From Haliscomenobacter hydrossis DSM 1100 (GTDB taxonomy: Bacteria; Bacteroidota; Bacteroidia; Chitinophagales; Saprospiraceae): 64,000 nt of DNA. Below the pieces are notes generated by a model, which was not told the origin of the DNA, ran no database searches, and saw only the letters and a program-made list of their open reading frames with translations. Each line of letters opens with the position of its first letter. Position 1 is the stretch's first letter. This document shows positions 32,301 to 41,500 of the stretch, one piece after another. The DNA is taken from contig NC_015510.1 in NCBI RefSeq assembly GCF_000212735.1, positions 1,674,001 to 1,738,000 of the forward strand. Reading direction: 5' to 3'. Made by a program: the position numbers and the translations under genes.

Positions 32301-33509
32301 TTACCGCTGCAAGACAAAAGAGCCACTGCTGCGAATCAAAGAACGTTGGTCTAGCAGATGATAAAAGTAAGTACCATTGCTCAACCCTGATTTGAGTTGG
32401 ACGGAGTGTTGAACTTTACCACTGGCAGCGCTGATCCGCTCCAAAGCCACCATTTGTCCCTGGGTATTGTACACGAGCACATCCCAGTCTTCGGAGTCCG
32501 ACTTCTCAAACTCCAGTACAAGATTTCCGGCTGTAGGGTTGGGGAAGAGTTTGGTTTTTACCCCTATTTTTTTCAAATCCGGCAAATCGGTGGTCAAACC
32601 CCGTACGGGGTTGATGTTGCGAACTACCCGAGCCAGGGTATCGTTGCGTATTTCCGCAGTCAGGATGGCCGAAGCAAAACGGGCACCATAAAAGGCATAA
32701 GTTTTGCTTTGCCGGAGGGCATTTTGCTCCAACCCCAGGGCCGTCAAAATCAATCCGGGAGCAGGCGTCGAAGACAGGTAAAAACTATCGCGAGAAAGTT
32801 CGGTGGTTTCCACCAGGAGTACCGCAAAGTCCAGCGGGCTTCCTCCGCGCGGGCTGCGCATGCGCAAGGTTCCCCAACCAATGGTGGAATCCCGTTTGTA
32901 TTCATTGGTCACGACCTGGCCGGGCGTACGATTCAATCCTGCCAAAGCCACCGTAATTTGAAAATTGATCACATTGCGGTAGGTCCAGATGTGTTTACTG
33001 CTGGTCGTAAGCGGGAATTTGTAGTAGTACAAGGGGTTGTCGGTATAATTGTCCACCTTGCGAAACAAAGTGACCGAATCGCTGCGAAATCCGGTAAAAC
33101 TACTCAGAGGAAAACTTCCTCCGGCAAAAATGGTGCCTTGAATCGAGTAGCCATCATCACCGTAACGTTCAAATTGAAAATTGTCGGTCACCCGAAAAGG
33201 GCCGAAAGCATAACTTGCGATATAGGCTGCAGTCGCGTTGGGAAAATCAAAGGGGATGAACAAGGGGTCAAGCACTGAAGTAACAAAACGATTGGGGGCC
33301 AAAGCAGAATCCAGGGCATTGGAATAATCCCAAAACTGGTTGTTGCCTCCTTGCGGAATCTGGAAGCCCTGGCGCTGCATGACCTGGCTGAGGATCGTAT
33401 CGACGCGGTTGTCGGCAATGGTGAAATCACTGCGTGTCAGGGAGATCTGGGCGCTTAATCCCGAGATGAAACAAAATAAACAAAGGCTTAAGTAGAGTTT
33501 TTGGGTCAT
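32301..33509 (-). CDS. T9SS cargo protein of unknown function
   Basis: 402 residues from the ATG at 33509; the frame runs 35 codons further but only through non-leader sequence. Signal peptide at 1-21 (LSLCLFCFISGLSAQ). The middle is beta-rich with no recognised fold (FTIADNRVDTILSQVMQRQGFQ, then WDYSNAL and KFPLTTSSKHIW). The last 80 residues are a type A sorting domain (KLFPNPTAGNLVLEFE, then WDVLVYNTQGQMV and LSNGTYFYHLLD). It is exported through the T9SS and anchored or released at the surface. Confidence 0.82.
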   Translation of the reverse strand: MTQKLYLSLCLFCFISGLSAQISLTRSDFTIADNRVDTILSQVMQRQGFQIPQGGNNQFWDYSNALDSALAPNRFVTSVLDPLFIPFDFPNATAAYIASYAFGPFRVTDNFQFERYGDDGYSIQGTIFAGGSFPLSSFTGFRSDSVTLFRKVDNYTDNPLYYYKFPLTTSSKHIWTYRNVINFQITVALAGLNRTPGQVVTNEYKRDSTIGWGTLRMRSPRGGSPLDFAVLLVETTELSRDSFYLSSTPAPGLILTALGLEQNALRQSKTYAFYGARFASAILTAEIRNDTLARVVRNINPVRGLTTDLPDLKKIGVKTKLFPNPTAGNLVLEFEKSDSEDWDVLVYNTQGQMVALERISAASGKVQHSVQLKSGLSNGTYFYHLLDQRSLIRSSGSFVLQR

Positions 33510-33571
33510 GGTATTGGGTTGGATATGGTTACTTTCGGCCCCGCATGTGGCGGAAATTGACAAAGATAATG

Positions 33572-33653
33572 TCACCACGGATTCACACAGATGCACACAG
33601 ATTTTTTGTCCCATCTATAAAATCTGTGTGCATCTGTGTGCATCTGTGGTGAA
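33572..33653. repeat. CACAGAT-unit inverted repeat, family copy 2
   Basis: The left arm starting TCACCACGGATTCACACAG and the right arm ending CATCTGTGGTGAA pair over about 35 bases. The right arm has three direct copies of a TCTGTGTGCA-type unit. It starts 10 bases past the stop of the HtrA-type gene. It is closely related to the inner stem at 10781-10863. Confidence 0.9.
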
Positions 33654-33662
33654 TAATAAAAC

Positions 33663-35123
33663 CTATTTGAGGTCGAACACGTAAAAATAAGGCTCCTCGA
33701 CGCCGGCATATACCCCTCTCAATTTCACTTCGGTTTTGCCATTGCGCAGCGCAGCAATCAAGTCCTCTTCAGAAGTAATTTTCCGTTCATTCACCTGGGT
33801 AATCACAAAATTGGGTTTCAAATTGGTCTGGTCGATTTTGCTGCCTTTAAAAACACTGGTCACCTTCACCCCATTTTCCAACTCCATTTGTTTGAGCTCA
33901 AAGGCGTTCAATGGACGTACCTCCATGCCCAGTTTTTGCAAAAATTTTACATCCGCGCCCTGCACAATGCTGGTTTTGTTGCTGCGGTTTTTCAAGGTTA
34001 CTTTGGCGATCGATTTTTTGCCATTGCGCATGTATTCCACCCGCAGGACGTTGCCGGGTGAATACCGACCAACCTGTTCCTGTAGTTCGGGCATTGAACC
34101 CGTTTTTACCCCATTTACCCGCAGGATCACGTCATCCCTGCGCAAGCCAGCGTCAGCAGCACCGCTACCGGGAGTAACCCCTGTGATGTGTACACCTGCT
34201 ACATCGTTCAAGCCCAAATTACGGGCCAATTCACTGTTTACATCTTCAATCCGTATGCCGATCAGCCCGCGTTGAACGATGCCGTAATTTTTGAGGTCGC
34301 CGATGACTTTGCGCACCAGATTGGAGGGTACAGCAAAAGAATAGCCCTCGTATTGTCCGGATTGGGTCAGAATAGCGGTATTGATGCCAATCAGTTCTCC
34401 CGAGGTATTGACCAAGGCACCCCCGCTGTTGCCAGGGTTAACGGCGGCGTCGGTTTGAATGAAGGATTCAATCTTGTCCTGGGCGTCCAGCACGTCGATG
34501 CTGCGGCCTTTGGCACTAACAATCCCGGCAGTCACCGTTGACTCCAAATCAAAGGGATTGCCTACGGCCAGCACCCATTCACCAATTTGCACGGAATCAG
34601 AATTGCCAAAAGTCAAAAAAGGCAGGTTCTCCACCTCCACTTTAATCAAGGCCAAATCGGTAGAAGGATCACTGCCGATGAGGGTAGCCTTCATTTCGCG
34701 GTTGTCGCTAAAAGAAACGCTGATCTTGTCCCCATCCGCCACGACGTGGTGGTTGGTCACGATGTACCCATCTTTGGAAATGATCACCCCCGAGCCAGAA
34801 GCACCTCTTTGGGGGTAACGATCTCGTCCAAATAATTTGTCAAAGGAAAGTCCACGACCTCCGGAATTTACACTTTGGATATTGACTACTGCGGGCGTAG
34901 AAACGGAAGCGGCGTACGTAAACTCGGTTGGGGCAGCCAGCGAAAAAGAAGCATTTCCCTCAGTAGTCAACCCGTCGCGAGAAACGTTGCGGGATCGGTA
35001 TTCGCTTTCACTGGGCTCACGGATAATGACTTCGCGTGGCTTTTCGAGCAAGCGATATGCAGTGACGGCAACCAAGGCGCTTAACAGCGAAGCGAGGACA
35101 GTCGGAAGGTGTTTTTTCAGCAT
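33663..35123 (-). CDS. HtrA/DegQ-family serine protease with two PDZ domains
   Basis: 486 residues. N-terminal signal or anchor (LLSALVAVTAY). Trypsin-like domain with His126 (TNHHVV), Asp156 (DPSTDLALI) and Ser233 (NPGNSGGAL). PDZ1 covers about 285-375 (GLIGIRIEDVN through ILRVNGVKTGSMPEL) and PDZ2 about 385-486 (degenerate, ending with FVITQVNERKITSEEDL). HtrA proteases degrade or refold damaged envelope proteins. Complete and ordinary. It lies divergent from dapF. Confidence 0.95.
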   Translation of the reverse strand: MLKKHLPTVLASLLSALVAVTAYRLLEKPREVIIREPSESEYRSRNVSRDGLTTEGNASFSLAAPTEFTYAASVSTPAVVNIQSVNSGGRGLSFDKLFGRDRYPQRGASGSGVIISKDGYIVTNHHVVADGDKISVSFSDNREMKATLIGSDPSTDLALIKVEVENLPFLTFGNSDSVQIGEWVLAVGNPFDLESTVTAGIVSAKGRSIDVLDAQDKIESFIQTDAAVNPGNSGGALVNTSGELIGINTAILTQSGQYEGYSFAVPSNLVRKVIGDLKNYGIVQRGLIGIRIEDVNSELARNLGLNDVAGVHITGVTPGSGAADAGLRRDDVILRVNGVKTGSMPELQEQVGRYSPGNVLRVEYMRNGKKSIAKVTLKNRSNKTSIVQGADVKFLQKLGMEVRPLNAFELKQMELENGVKVTSVFKGSKIDQTNLKPNFVITQVNERKITSEEDLIAALRNGKTEVKLRGVYAGVEEPYFYVFDLK

Positions 35124-35225
35124 GTGGTGATTTTATTTTTGGCTACACTTCACAAAATCTAACATTTTAGCAACTTTTGCAACTATTACCAGGCTCAGTA
35201 CCTTATTATTCATAAATCAAGCGGT

Positions 35226-36014
35226 ATGCAGGGCATTCCATTTTATAAATACCAGGGCGCAGGCAACGATTTCATCATGGTGGATCAGCGCGACAATCAA
35301 TGGATTAACAGAGAAGATCGTGAATTGGTTGAAAAATTGTGTCATCGCCGTTTTGGAATTGGTGCCGATGGACTCATCTTGTTGCAAAACCATCCCGGTT
35401 TTGATTTTGAGATGATTTATTTCAACGCGGATGGCCGTGAGGGCAGCATGTGTGGCAATGGTGGCCGGTGTACCGTGGCATTTGCCCGTCAACTTGGAGT
35501 GATTGGCGATCGCTGTCATTTCCTGGCCGTAGATGGGCCTCACGACGCCAACATAAATAATCCAGAATGGGTGGAACTAAAAATGATCGATGTGACACAA
35601 GTAGAAGAGGGCAGTAATTTTTACTACCTCAACACGGGTTCTCCGCACTACATTGCTTTTGTCGACAATGTTGACCAAATTGATGTCGTGCAGGAGGGGC
35701 GTGCCGTTCGTTACAATGCTCGCTTTCGGGCCGAAGGAACCAATGTCAATTTTACCCAACTGACCGCCAATGGCCTCAAAGTTGCAACTTATGAACGGGG
35801 CGTAGAAGATGAAACCCTGGCTTGTGGCACCGGAGTTACCGCCGCAGCGCTGGCCTATCATTTGAAAAGAGGTGGCCCCAAAGGAGCCTTTGAGGTGCCC
35901 ATTCAAGTGAAAGGCGGCGATATGGCCATTCGTTTTGAGGCTACAGCGCAGGGGTTTAGCGATGTTTGGCTTTGTGGTCCGGCAAAAATGGTTTTTGCGG
36001 GAGAGATTGCTTAA
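35226..36014 (+). CDS. dapF: Diaminopimelate epimerase
   Basis: 262 residues. Converts LL- to meso-diaminopimelate for lysine and peptidoglycan synthesis. The two catalytic cysteines are Cys76 (SMCGNGGRC) and Cys200 (TLACGTGVTAAA), in the two pseudo-symmetric halves. The entrance motif KYQGAGNDF and the Y-E-R-G-V-E-D-E-T strand are intact. Cytoplasmic. The ATG at 35226 gives the standard N terminus. Monocistronic by context, divergent from the HtrA-type gene. Confidence 0.96.
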   Translation: MQGIPFYKYQGAGNDFIMVDQRDNQWINREDRELVEKLCHRRFGIGADGLILLQNHPGFDFEMIYFNADGREGSMCGNGGRCTVAFARQLGVIGDRCHFLAVDGPHDANINNPEWVELKMIDVTQVEEGSNFYYLNTGSPHYIAFVDNVDQIDVVQEGRAVRYNARFRAEGTNVNFTQLTANGLKVATYERGVEDETLACGTGVTAAALAYHLKRGGPKGAFEVPIQVKGGDMAIRFEATAQGFSDVWLCGPAKMVFAGEIA

Positions 36015-36125
36015 GAGACGGAAAAAAATCAACCAGCGCCAAACGGTTTTCGTCAATTCTACGTCTTATTACATTAATTAATATTAAAGTTTAATCGCGG
36101 CAGTGGATTGTTTGTGCAAAAACCT

Positions 36126-36133
36126 TAGTTTTG
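36126..36133 (+). promoter_or_regulatory. Promoter -7 element of the BACON/PKD T9SS cargo gene
   Basis: TAGTTTTG (TAnnTTTG), 43 bases upstream of the ATG at 36177. TTG-containing sequence at 36107-36114 lies closer than the usual -33 spacing. Confidence 0.45.
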
Positions 36134-36176
36134 TACCATCCCTCCGCCACCATTCCATTTACCAAAAACAATAAAA

Positions 36177-38207
36177 ATGCGGAACAAACTATCTACCCTG
36201 TTCACGTTGGTACTCTTGCTTTCAAGCCAGATCTGGGCATTGGCCCAAACCATTCGAGAAATTGAAATCAATCCGGCAAATCCGGTAGCCGGTCAATCCT
36301 TTACCGTCACCCTGAAGGGGGATTTTCCCAGTGCTTGTTACAGCCTGAACTACGTCAATGCCACTATTTCAGCTGGCAATTACCTGGATCTCAACATTCA
36401 AGTCAATCAAAGTGCCGGACCTTGTGCGGCGGTAGTTACACCCTTTACGTTTACGCGTACCTTTCATGGCGGACTGAATACGCCGGGCTTTTATTGCCTG
36501 CGTTTCTTTGGCGGACTGAATGTAAACACCAGCGACAGCAAATGTTTCAATGTGCTGCCCCCACCCCATTACGGAACGATCTGCAACGTCAGTTTTCCCA
36601 CGATCTACTGTGGCAGCACCGTAAGTGGCAACAACAACTTTGAACCCAACCGACTTACGTATTATGAATGCGAATACGGCGATCGCGAACTGAAAAGTGG
36701 AGAAAAAGTATACCGCCTGGAGGTAGACCGCTACACCGAGGTTCGGCTCGACATGAAAATCCTGGACAATGTGGACCTGGACATGTTTTTGATCAAAGAG
36801 GTTTGTAAGCCCAATCAGCCCTATTACAAAGTGAAGCCTTACGACTGTCTGGCCCAGGCTAAGATCAATCCAGTCAACAGCAAGGAAAGAAACATTGAAA
36901 TCAACCTCGAAGTTGGCTCATACCTCGTCATCATCGATGGAGAAACCAATTATGATCGGGGGCGTTTCACGCTTACCACCGAGTGTGGTTACCGCGATTT
37001 GTGCACCAAAGCAGCCATCGTAAACTGCGGTGACAAACTGCTCAACCAAAGCACCATCAACGGGCGCAACGATGTTTGGAGCTATACCTGTGGTACAGGT
37101 GTATTCGAATCTGAAGGTAACGATCGGGTATACAAAATCAAACTCGACAAGCCGACCAAACTATTTGTCGAAATGAACATCCTCAGCTCCGGCCAAGACC
37201 TGCAATTGACCCTGATCAAAGGAGAGATTTGTCCAGATCTTTACCGGGAAGTCCATTCCGTACCTGCTGAGTTTTGTTTGGGCAGAAGCCCGGAATCTGG
37301 TGCCAAAAGCAATCGCCGCACCATCCTGCAAGATCTTCCTGCTGGCACCTACTACATCGCTGTAGATGCCCGGATGGCCATGACGCAAGGCAATTACAAC
37401 ATCTTTTTCCAATGCGATCCAGTGCCTTGCGGCTTGAGTGTGGTGCCCAGTGTACTCGACTTTACGAGTGCTGGGGGGGCAAAAACCCTGACCATCAATA
37501 CGTCCAGGGGCTTTAGTACTTATCCTACCCAAAGTTGGCTGGATTTGTCGCCTCGCTCAGCAAATACCGGGGGTACCACCAAAGTGAGTGTGCTGCGCAA
37601 AAGTGATTCCGGCAGCCGCCAGGAAAGCATCACCTTTACTTGTGGTACGGAAAGCCAGACGGTGCTGGTTACCCAAGCTGGCTCTTGCAAACCCAATGCC
37701 TTTTTCACGGTAAGCAAAAGTACCAACCAGGTCATCATCAGTGCTCCAGCTCAAGATAGCTCCACGTATTCCTGGAAATTCTCCAACGGCCAAACTTCCA
37801 ATAAAGCCGTCGATACCATCGATTTGCTGGCAGGTGTCTACCGCCTTTGTTTGACGGTGACCAACAAATGTGGTACGGCTACCTCCTGCCAATTGGTTAG
37901 AGTAGCGGGTTTTGCCACGGCAAGTGACCTGTCGTCCCTGGAACGCCCCAAATTGTCTCAAGCGCGTTTGTACCCCAACCCTACCAACGGCGAGGCTTTT
38001 GTGGAATTCGACTTGCCACAAGCAGGACGGGCCCAAATTCAGGTGTTCGACCTGAGTGGCCGGGAAGTGAGCAAAGGGATGTCGCTGCAACTGGATAAAG
38101 GTGTCAACCAAACCAAATTGTCGGTCGATCCGCTGCAAAGAGGCGTTTACCTGGTGCGGGTGACGCTGGCAGAGGGGAGCTGGACGGAGAAGTTGGTGGT
38201 GGAATAA
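36177..38207 (+). CDS. T9SS cargo with BACON and PKD-like domains
   Basis: 676 residues. Signal peptide at 1-24. A cysteine-rich N-terminal Ig-like domain is followed by two related domains of about 130 residues, each with a G-xxx-Y-(R/K)-(L/I)-(E/K)-(V/L)-D strand and an L-xx-G-(S/T)-Y-xx-(I/V) strand; these are pre-peptidase-like beta sandwiches at about 145-265 and 270-410. A BACON domain covers about 415-505 (LSVVPSVLDFTSAGGAKTLTI, then SWLDLSP), then a PKD-like domain to about 580, then the sorting tail (RLYPNPTNGEAFVEF, then IQVFDLSGREV and RGVYLVRV). Such layouts suit carbohydrate- or surface-binding proteins exported by the T9SS. No catalytic domain is seen. Confidence 0.85.
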   Translation: MRNKLSTLFTLVLLLSSQIWALAQTIREIEINPANPVAGQSFTVTLKGDFPSACYSLNYVNATISAGNYLDLNIQVNQSAGPCAAVVTPFTFTRTFHGGLNTPGFYCLRFFGGLNVNTSDSKCFNVLPPPHYGTICNVSFPTIYCGSTVSGNNNFEPNRLTYYECEYGDRELKSGEKVYRLEVDRYTEVRLDMKILDNVDLDMFLIKEVCKPNQPYYKVKPYDCLAQAKINPVNSKERNIEINLEVGSYLVIIDGETNYDRGRFTLTTECGYRDLCTKAAIVNCGDKLLNQSTINGRNDVWSYTCGTGVFESEGNDRVYKIKLDKPTKLFVEMNILSSGQDLQLTLIKGEICPDLYREVHSVPAEFCLGRSPESGAKSNRRTILQDLPAGTYYIAVDARMAMTQGNYNIFFQCDPVPCGLSVVPSVLDFTSAGGAKTLTINTSRGFSTYPTQSWLDLSPRSANTGGTTKVSVLRKSDSGSRQESITFTCGTESQTVLVTQAGSCKPNAFFTVSKSTNQVIISAPAQDSSTYSWKFSNGQTSNKAVDTIDLLAGVYRLCLTVTNKCGTATSCQLVRVAGFATASDLSSLERPKLSQARLYPNPTNGEAFVEFDLPQAGRAQIQVFDLSGREVSKGMSLQLDKGVNQTKLSVDPLQRGVYLVRVTLAEGSWTEKLVVE

Positions 38208-38231
38208 AGTATATGAGTGACGAGTGATTCG

Positions 38232-38285
38232 AATGACGAGTGACGAATTGTCGCCAGGGTTTGGCACGATTCGTCACTTGTCATT
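38232..38285. repeat. GAGTGACGA-unit inverted repeat
   Basis: Arms of 17 bases (38232-38248 and 38269-38285) pair with one wobble. The left flank carries two direct copies of GA(G)TGACGAGTGA. It lies 24 bases past the stop of the BACON/PKD cargo gene and 11 bases from the relic gene end. Confidence 0.85.
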
Positions 38286-38296
38286 TTAAGGATTGG

Positions 38297-38463
38297 TTAT
38301 TGCTTCAACACCCGCAACAGTTCCCTTTTTTCTCCACTTTTCCATTCGAGGATATACCAGCCGCGAGGCAGCAAACGCAAGTCCAAACTTTGCTGGCTGG
38401 CATACGGGGCCATGTTAAAAGTTTGTAAGGTTTGCCCGTTTATGTTGCGCAATCGCAATTTTT
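38297..38463 (-). pseudogene. Relic of a T9SS C-terminal sorting domain
   Basis: On the minus strand the frame ending at TAA 38297-38299 reads about 55 residues of a typical type A tail: a start RNINGQTLQTFNMAPY, then SLDLRLLPRGWYILEW, then RELLRVLKQ and stop. The frame is cut by an in-frame TAG upstream, within the hairpin at 38464-38520, and there is no start or body. The rest of the cargo gene has been lost. It is flanked by hairpins on both sides. Confidence 0.8.
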
Positions 38464-38520
38464 CTCTGCTCTAATTCACCTACATCCTGAAAATATATAA
38501 TCAGGTGAATCAGAGCAGAG
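38464..38520. repeat. Hairpin after the 1289-residue cargo gene
   Basis: 18-base arms (38464-38481 and 38503-38520) with one mismatch, loop of 21 bases. It lies 19 bases past the stop at 38540 and truncates the T9SS-tail relic. A minus-strand terminator for the large operon is likely. Confidence 0.88.
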
Positions 38521-38539
38521 ACCTACAGCAATTTTAGGT

Positions 38540-41500
38540 TTATCGGGTTTTTATGACTTTAACCGTTTGCATAATGTACCCATCGGGAGCTACACATTGT
38601 AAGAAATACATGCCAGGTGCTAGCGAAGCGGTAGAAAGTTTAGTGCTATTGAATCCAGGATTGACCTGTTGTGAAATTTGTTTTACAACCGATCCCAAAT
38701 TATCCACCAACTGCAATTTCCAGATTTCTGCGCCCTCTGCCTGGAATTGCAAAGTTAGCTCATCTTGAACCGGGTTAGGGAATGCAAACATGGCTACAGA
38801 TCGTTGTAACTTTTTAGCCACTTTATGCTCATTTTGAGCAGGGATTTGTAATATCTCAGCAACTACATTGGTATCCGGGAATGGTAGATTTGCGCCAAGG
38901 GTATCGGTTACTGCGGAGATGTAAACTCGATCATCAAACGTAGTGGTGTTGATAAAATCCATCAAGCCGATAGTACGTGTTTTAGTAGGCCCATTCATTT
39001 CTCCTCCAAAAAACAGCACATTTTCAGAAAGCATCATTTGTGATACTGTCTCGCCATCAGGAGTACCGAATGTATCAATCTGGACAAGAACCCCACTTGT
39101 ATCAAATTTTAAGATTGCGATGTCCTCTTGACCTTTGCTCTGCAATTTATGCCCATAAAATTTAAGGCTATCCCGATAGGTTAAACCTAAGAACAATCCT
39201 TTGCGATTGCCATTTGAAAAAGCAACTTTATTCAGTTCAATTGTAGGGGTTGCTATTTTCTTAGCCCATTTTAATACACCTTGAGTCGATAGGCTTATCA
39301 CGGATACCTGATTTCCAGCGGTTGCGGTAAGGCTGGCACCAGCATGCCATACTGAGTCAATGCCGTTGATCAATAACCCAATTTGACTGGTGTCTGCATC
39401 ATAGGCTATTCCCTTTAAATTTACTGGAGCATTTCCGCCAATTTCTTGGATGATGGTCGTGTTGAGTTCGTTCATTTGAGCTACAAAAACACCTTGAGCG
39501 TTGCTTAAACTATGGGATTGCCCATTGATGGTTAAAACGCCCTCAGCATACCCACCGGAAACAATGACTTTGCCACTTCTGTTTTCAGAGAATTGAATGC
39601 CTTGAGTCGTGTCGATTTTTTCGATCAGTTGGAAAGCCATTGGTTGGCCATTTCTGGATATTTTCAGGTAAAATGCAGCCAGATCGTCCGTGTATGCAAT
39701 AGAAGTTGAATCTAAAGAAAGATTACCGCTCATCAAACCAGTAATAATCAAACCCGTGTCTTGAGGTACACATATTCTGGTTTGAAGGAAAGTACTTGAT
39801 TCCAATCTACCTTGATACTGTTTTAAGGTGTCGGAATACTCAAATGCGTACTTTCTCTTAGGTTCGGTTTCCTCCATAAAAAGATTGGTCTCCGTATCCC
39901 AGTTTGCATATTGATGAACGAGTTTATGTGCAGGTTGTTTTAGGAATTTTTGATCGCCAAAAATGTAATCACCGAATACCCGCGACGAGTCAGTTTTGAT
40001 GATACCTTTAGGGATACGGTGGTTTTCAAAAGTTAACTCACCAAAATTCAATAATTTTTCTTGAAGAAAAGTGTCTTGAATAATCACCTGTAGGCGCTCC
40101 GACTCTTCTTCTTCTGGAGTCAAGAGGCTACTTGACACTAGTTCATCATAGTGTGGACTATCAAACGTTTGAGGTGCTTCCTGGTTTTCAGGAAGTAAAA
40201 ATACAGGATTGGAGTAAAAGTTTACTGCCGAATACTGTGAAGCATTATTGCCATTATTGCAATAGAATATGGCTTTTTCTACAAGACCCGAGTTAACGAA
40301 TAAATTCTCACGATAAGCTTGGTTATAGGAATCCCCAAACCACTCCCCGTTGCCCAAATTCAAGGAGGCAACTTCACAAGTCTCTGCCGTATATTTCAAC
40401 TCTATATTAATAAGATCTCCACATAAACCTGCGCTTTCATTGGTAGCGACATAACCATTTAAATCATTTTTACAAAAGGAAACGGTAGCGCAACGCAGTT
40501 TTTTATCTGCTAAATTAGTGTAATCGTCAAGCAGATTTTCCAGTTTTGAATCTGCATAAGTGAGTTTGTCATCAGGCCCTGGCCACAAAGTGTTCAACTT
40601 TCCATTCTGATGCCATATAACCATTTGTAAGAGGTTTTCGGTGGTAACCTGGCAGTCTCTGCTACCCTTAGGAGGAAGAGGTGGTGGCACATTTACGACG
40701 CAAGCAGTAAATTTCGATTTTATAAAGCCCAAGGCAACGCACTTAAACTCTAAACACTGTTTACCATCAATTACAACTGGGTTTCGAGAACCTCTAGCCT
40801 CTTTTTCCGCATAATTAAAAGTGCCCCAAATTACCGTTGGATCAAGGCTACAATACTTCACATGCGCGCAAGGGGATCGACCAACTGTCGACGATCCGGT
40901 AAAAAAATCTATACCTGTATTCCTACTGTGGTTTTGCAATACTTCCCAATATTCTCCAATCCTGGTAGTCACCCAACCTTCATTACCATCTTCTTTTTTT
41001 TCATCATTTCCATTACAAAAACAGAATAAATCTTTTTGGCATTTAGGAAAAAGACCGTTTTCGCCCCACTGTCTGACTGTCTCAAGGGAATTAAGGGTGT
41101 AAGCAGGGGATTTGAAGTTTTTCCTTGGCTCTACTATTTCGCCATTACATTCTTCGTCATAGAGACAGGTATTGGTTTTTTTATCGTAACCAGCACAGAT
41201 TTTTTCAGTTTCCTGTTCTGCCAACGTGAAAGAAAACTTAACCTTGCATTTATTTCCTAAAAATCCAGAGATGTAATACGTTTTTCCTCCTTTTAAAGAA
41301 GGGATGTTGACTTGATACATATTTTCTCCAATTCCATCCGTGCCTATTTCCGGGTTGGCTCCTTTGCGGAAAATCACTTCCGGGATTTCCGCATTGGGTT
41401 CATATTCAAAGCTTAATTCAGAAAGCCCAGAATCTGGAGCCCAAAATTTCAATATCGCCGCACCGTCACTTTCGCCCATACAGGGTAGTACCAGCTCTGA

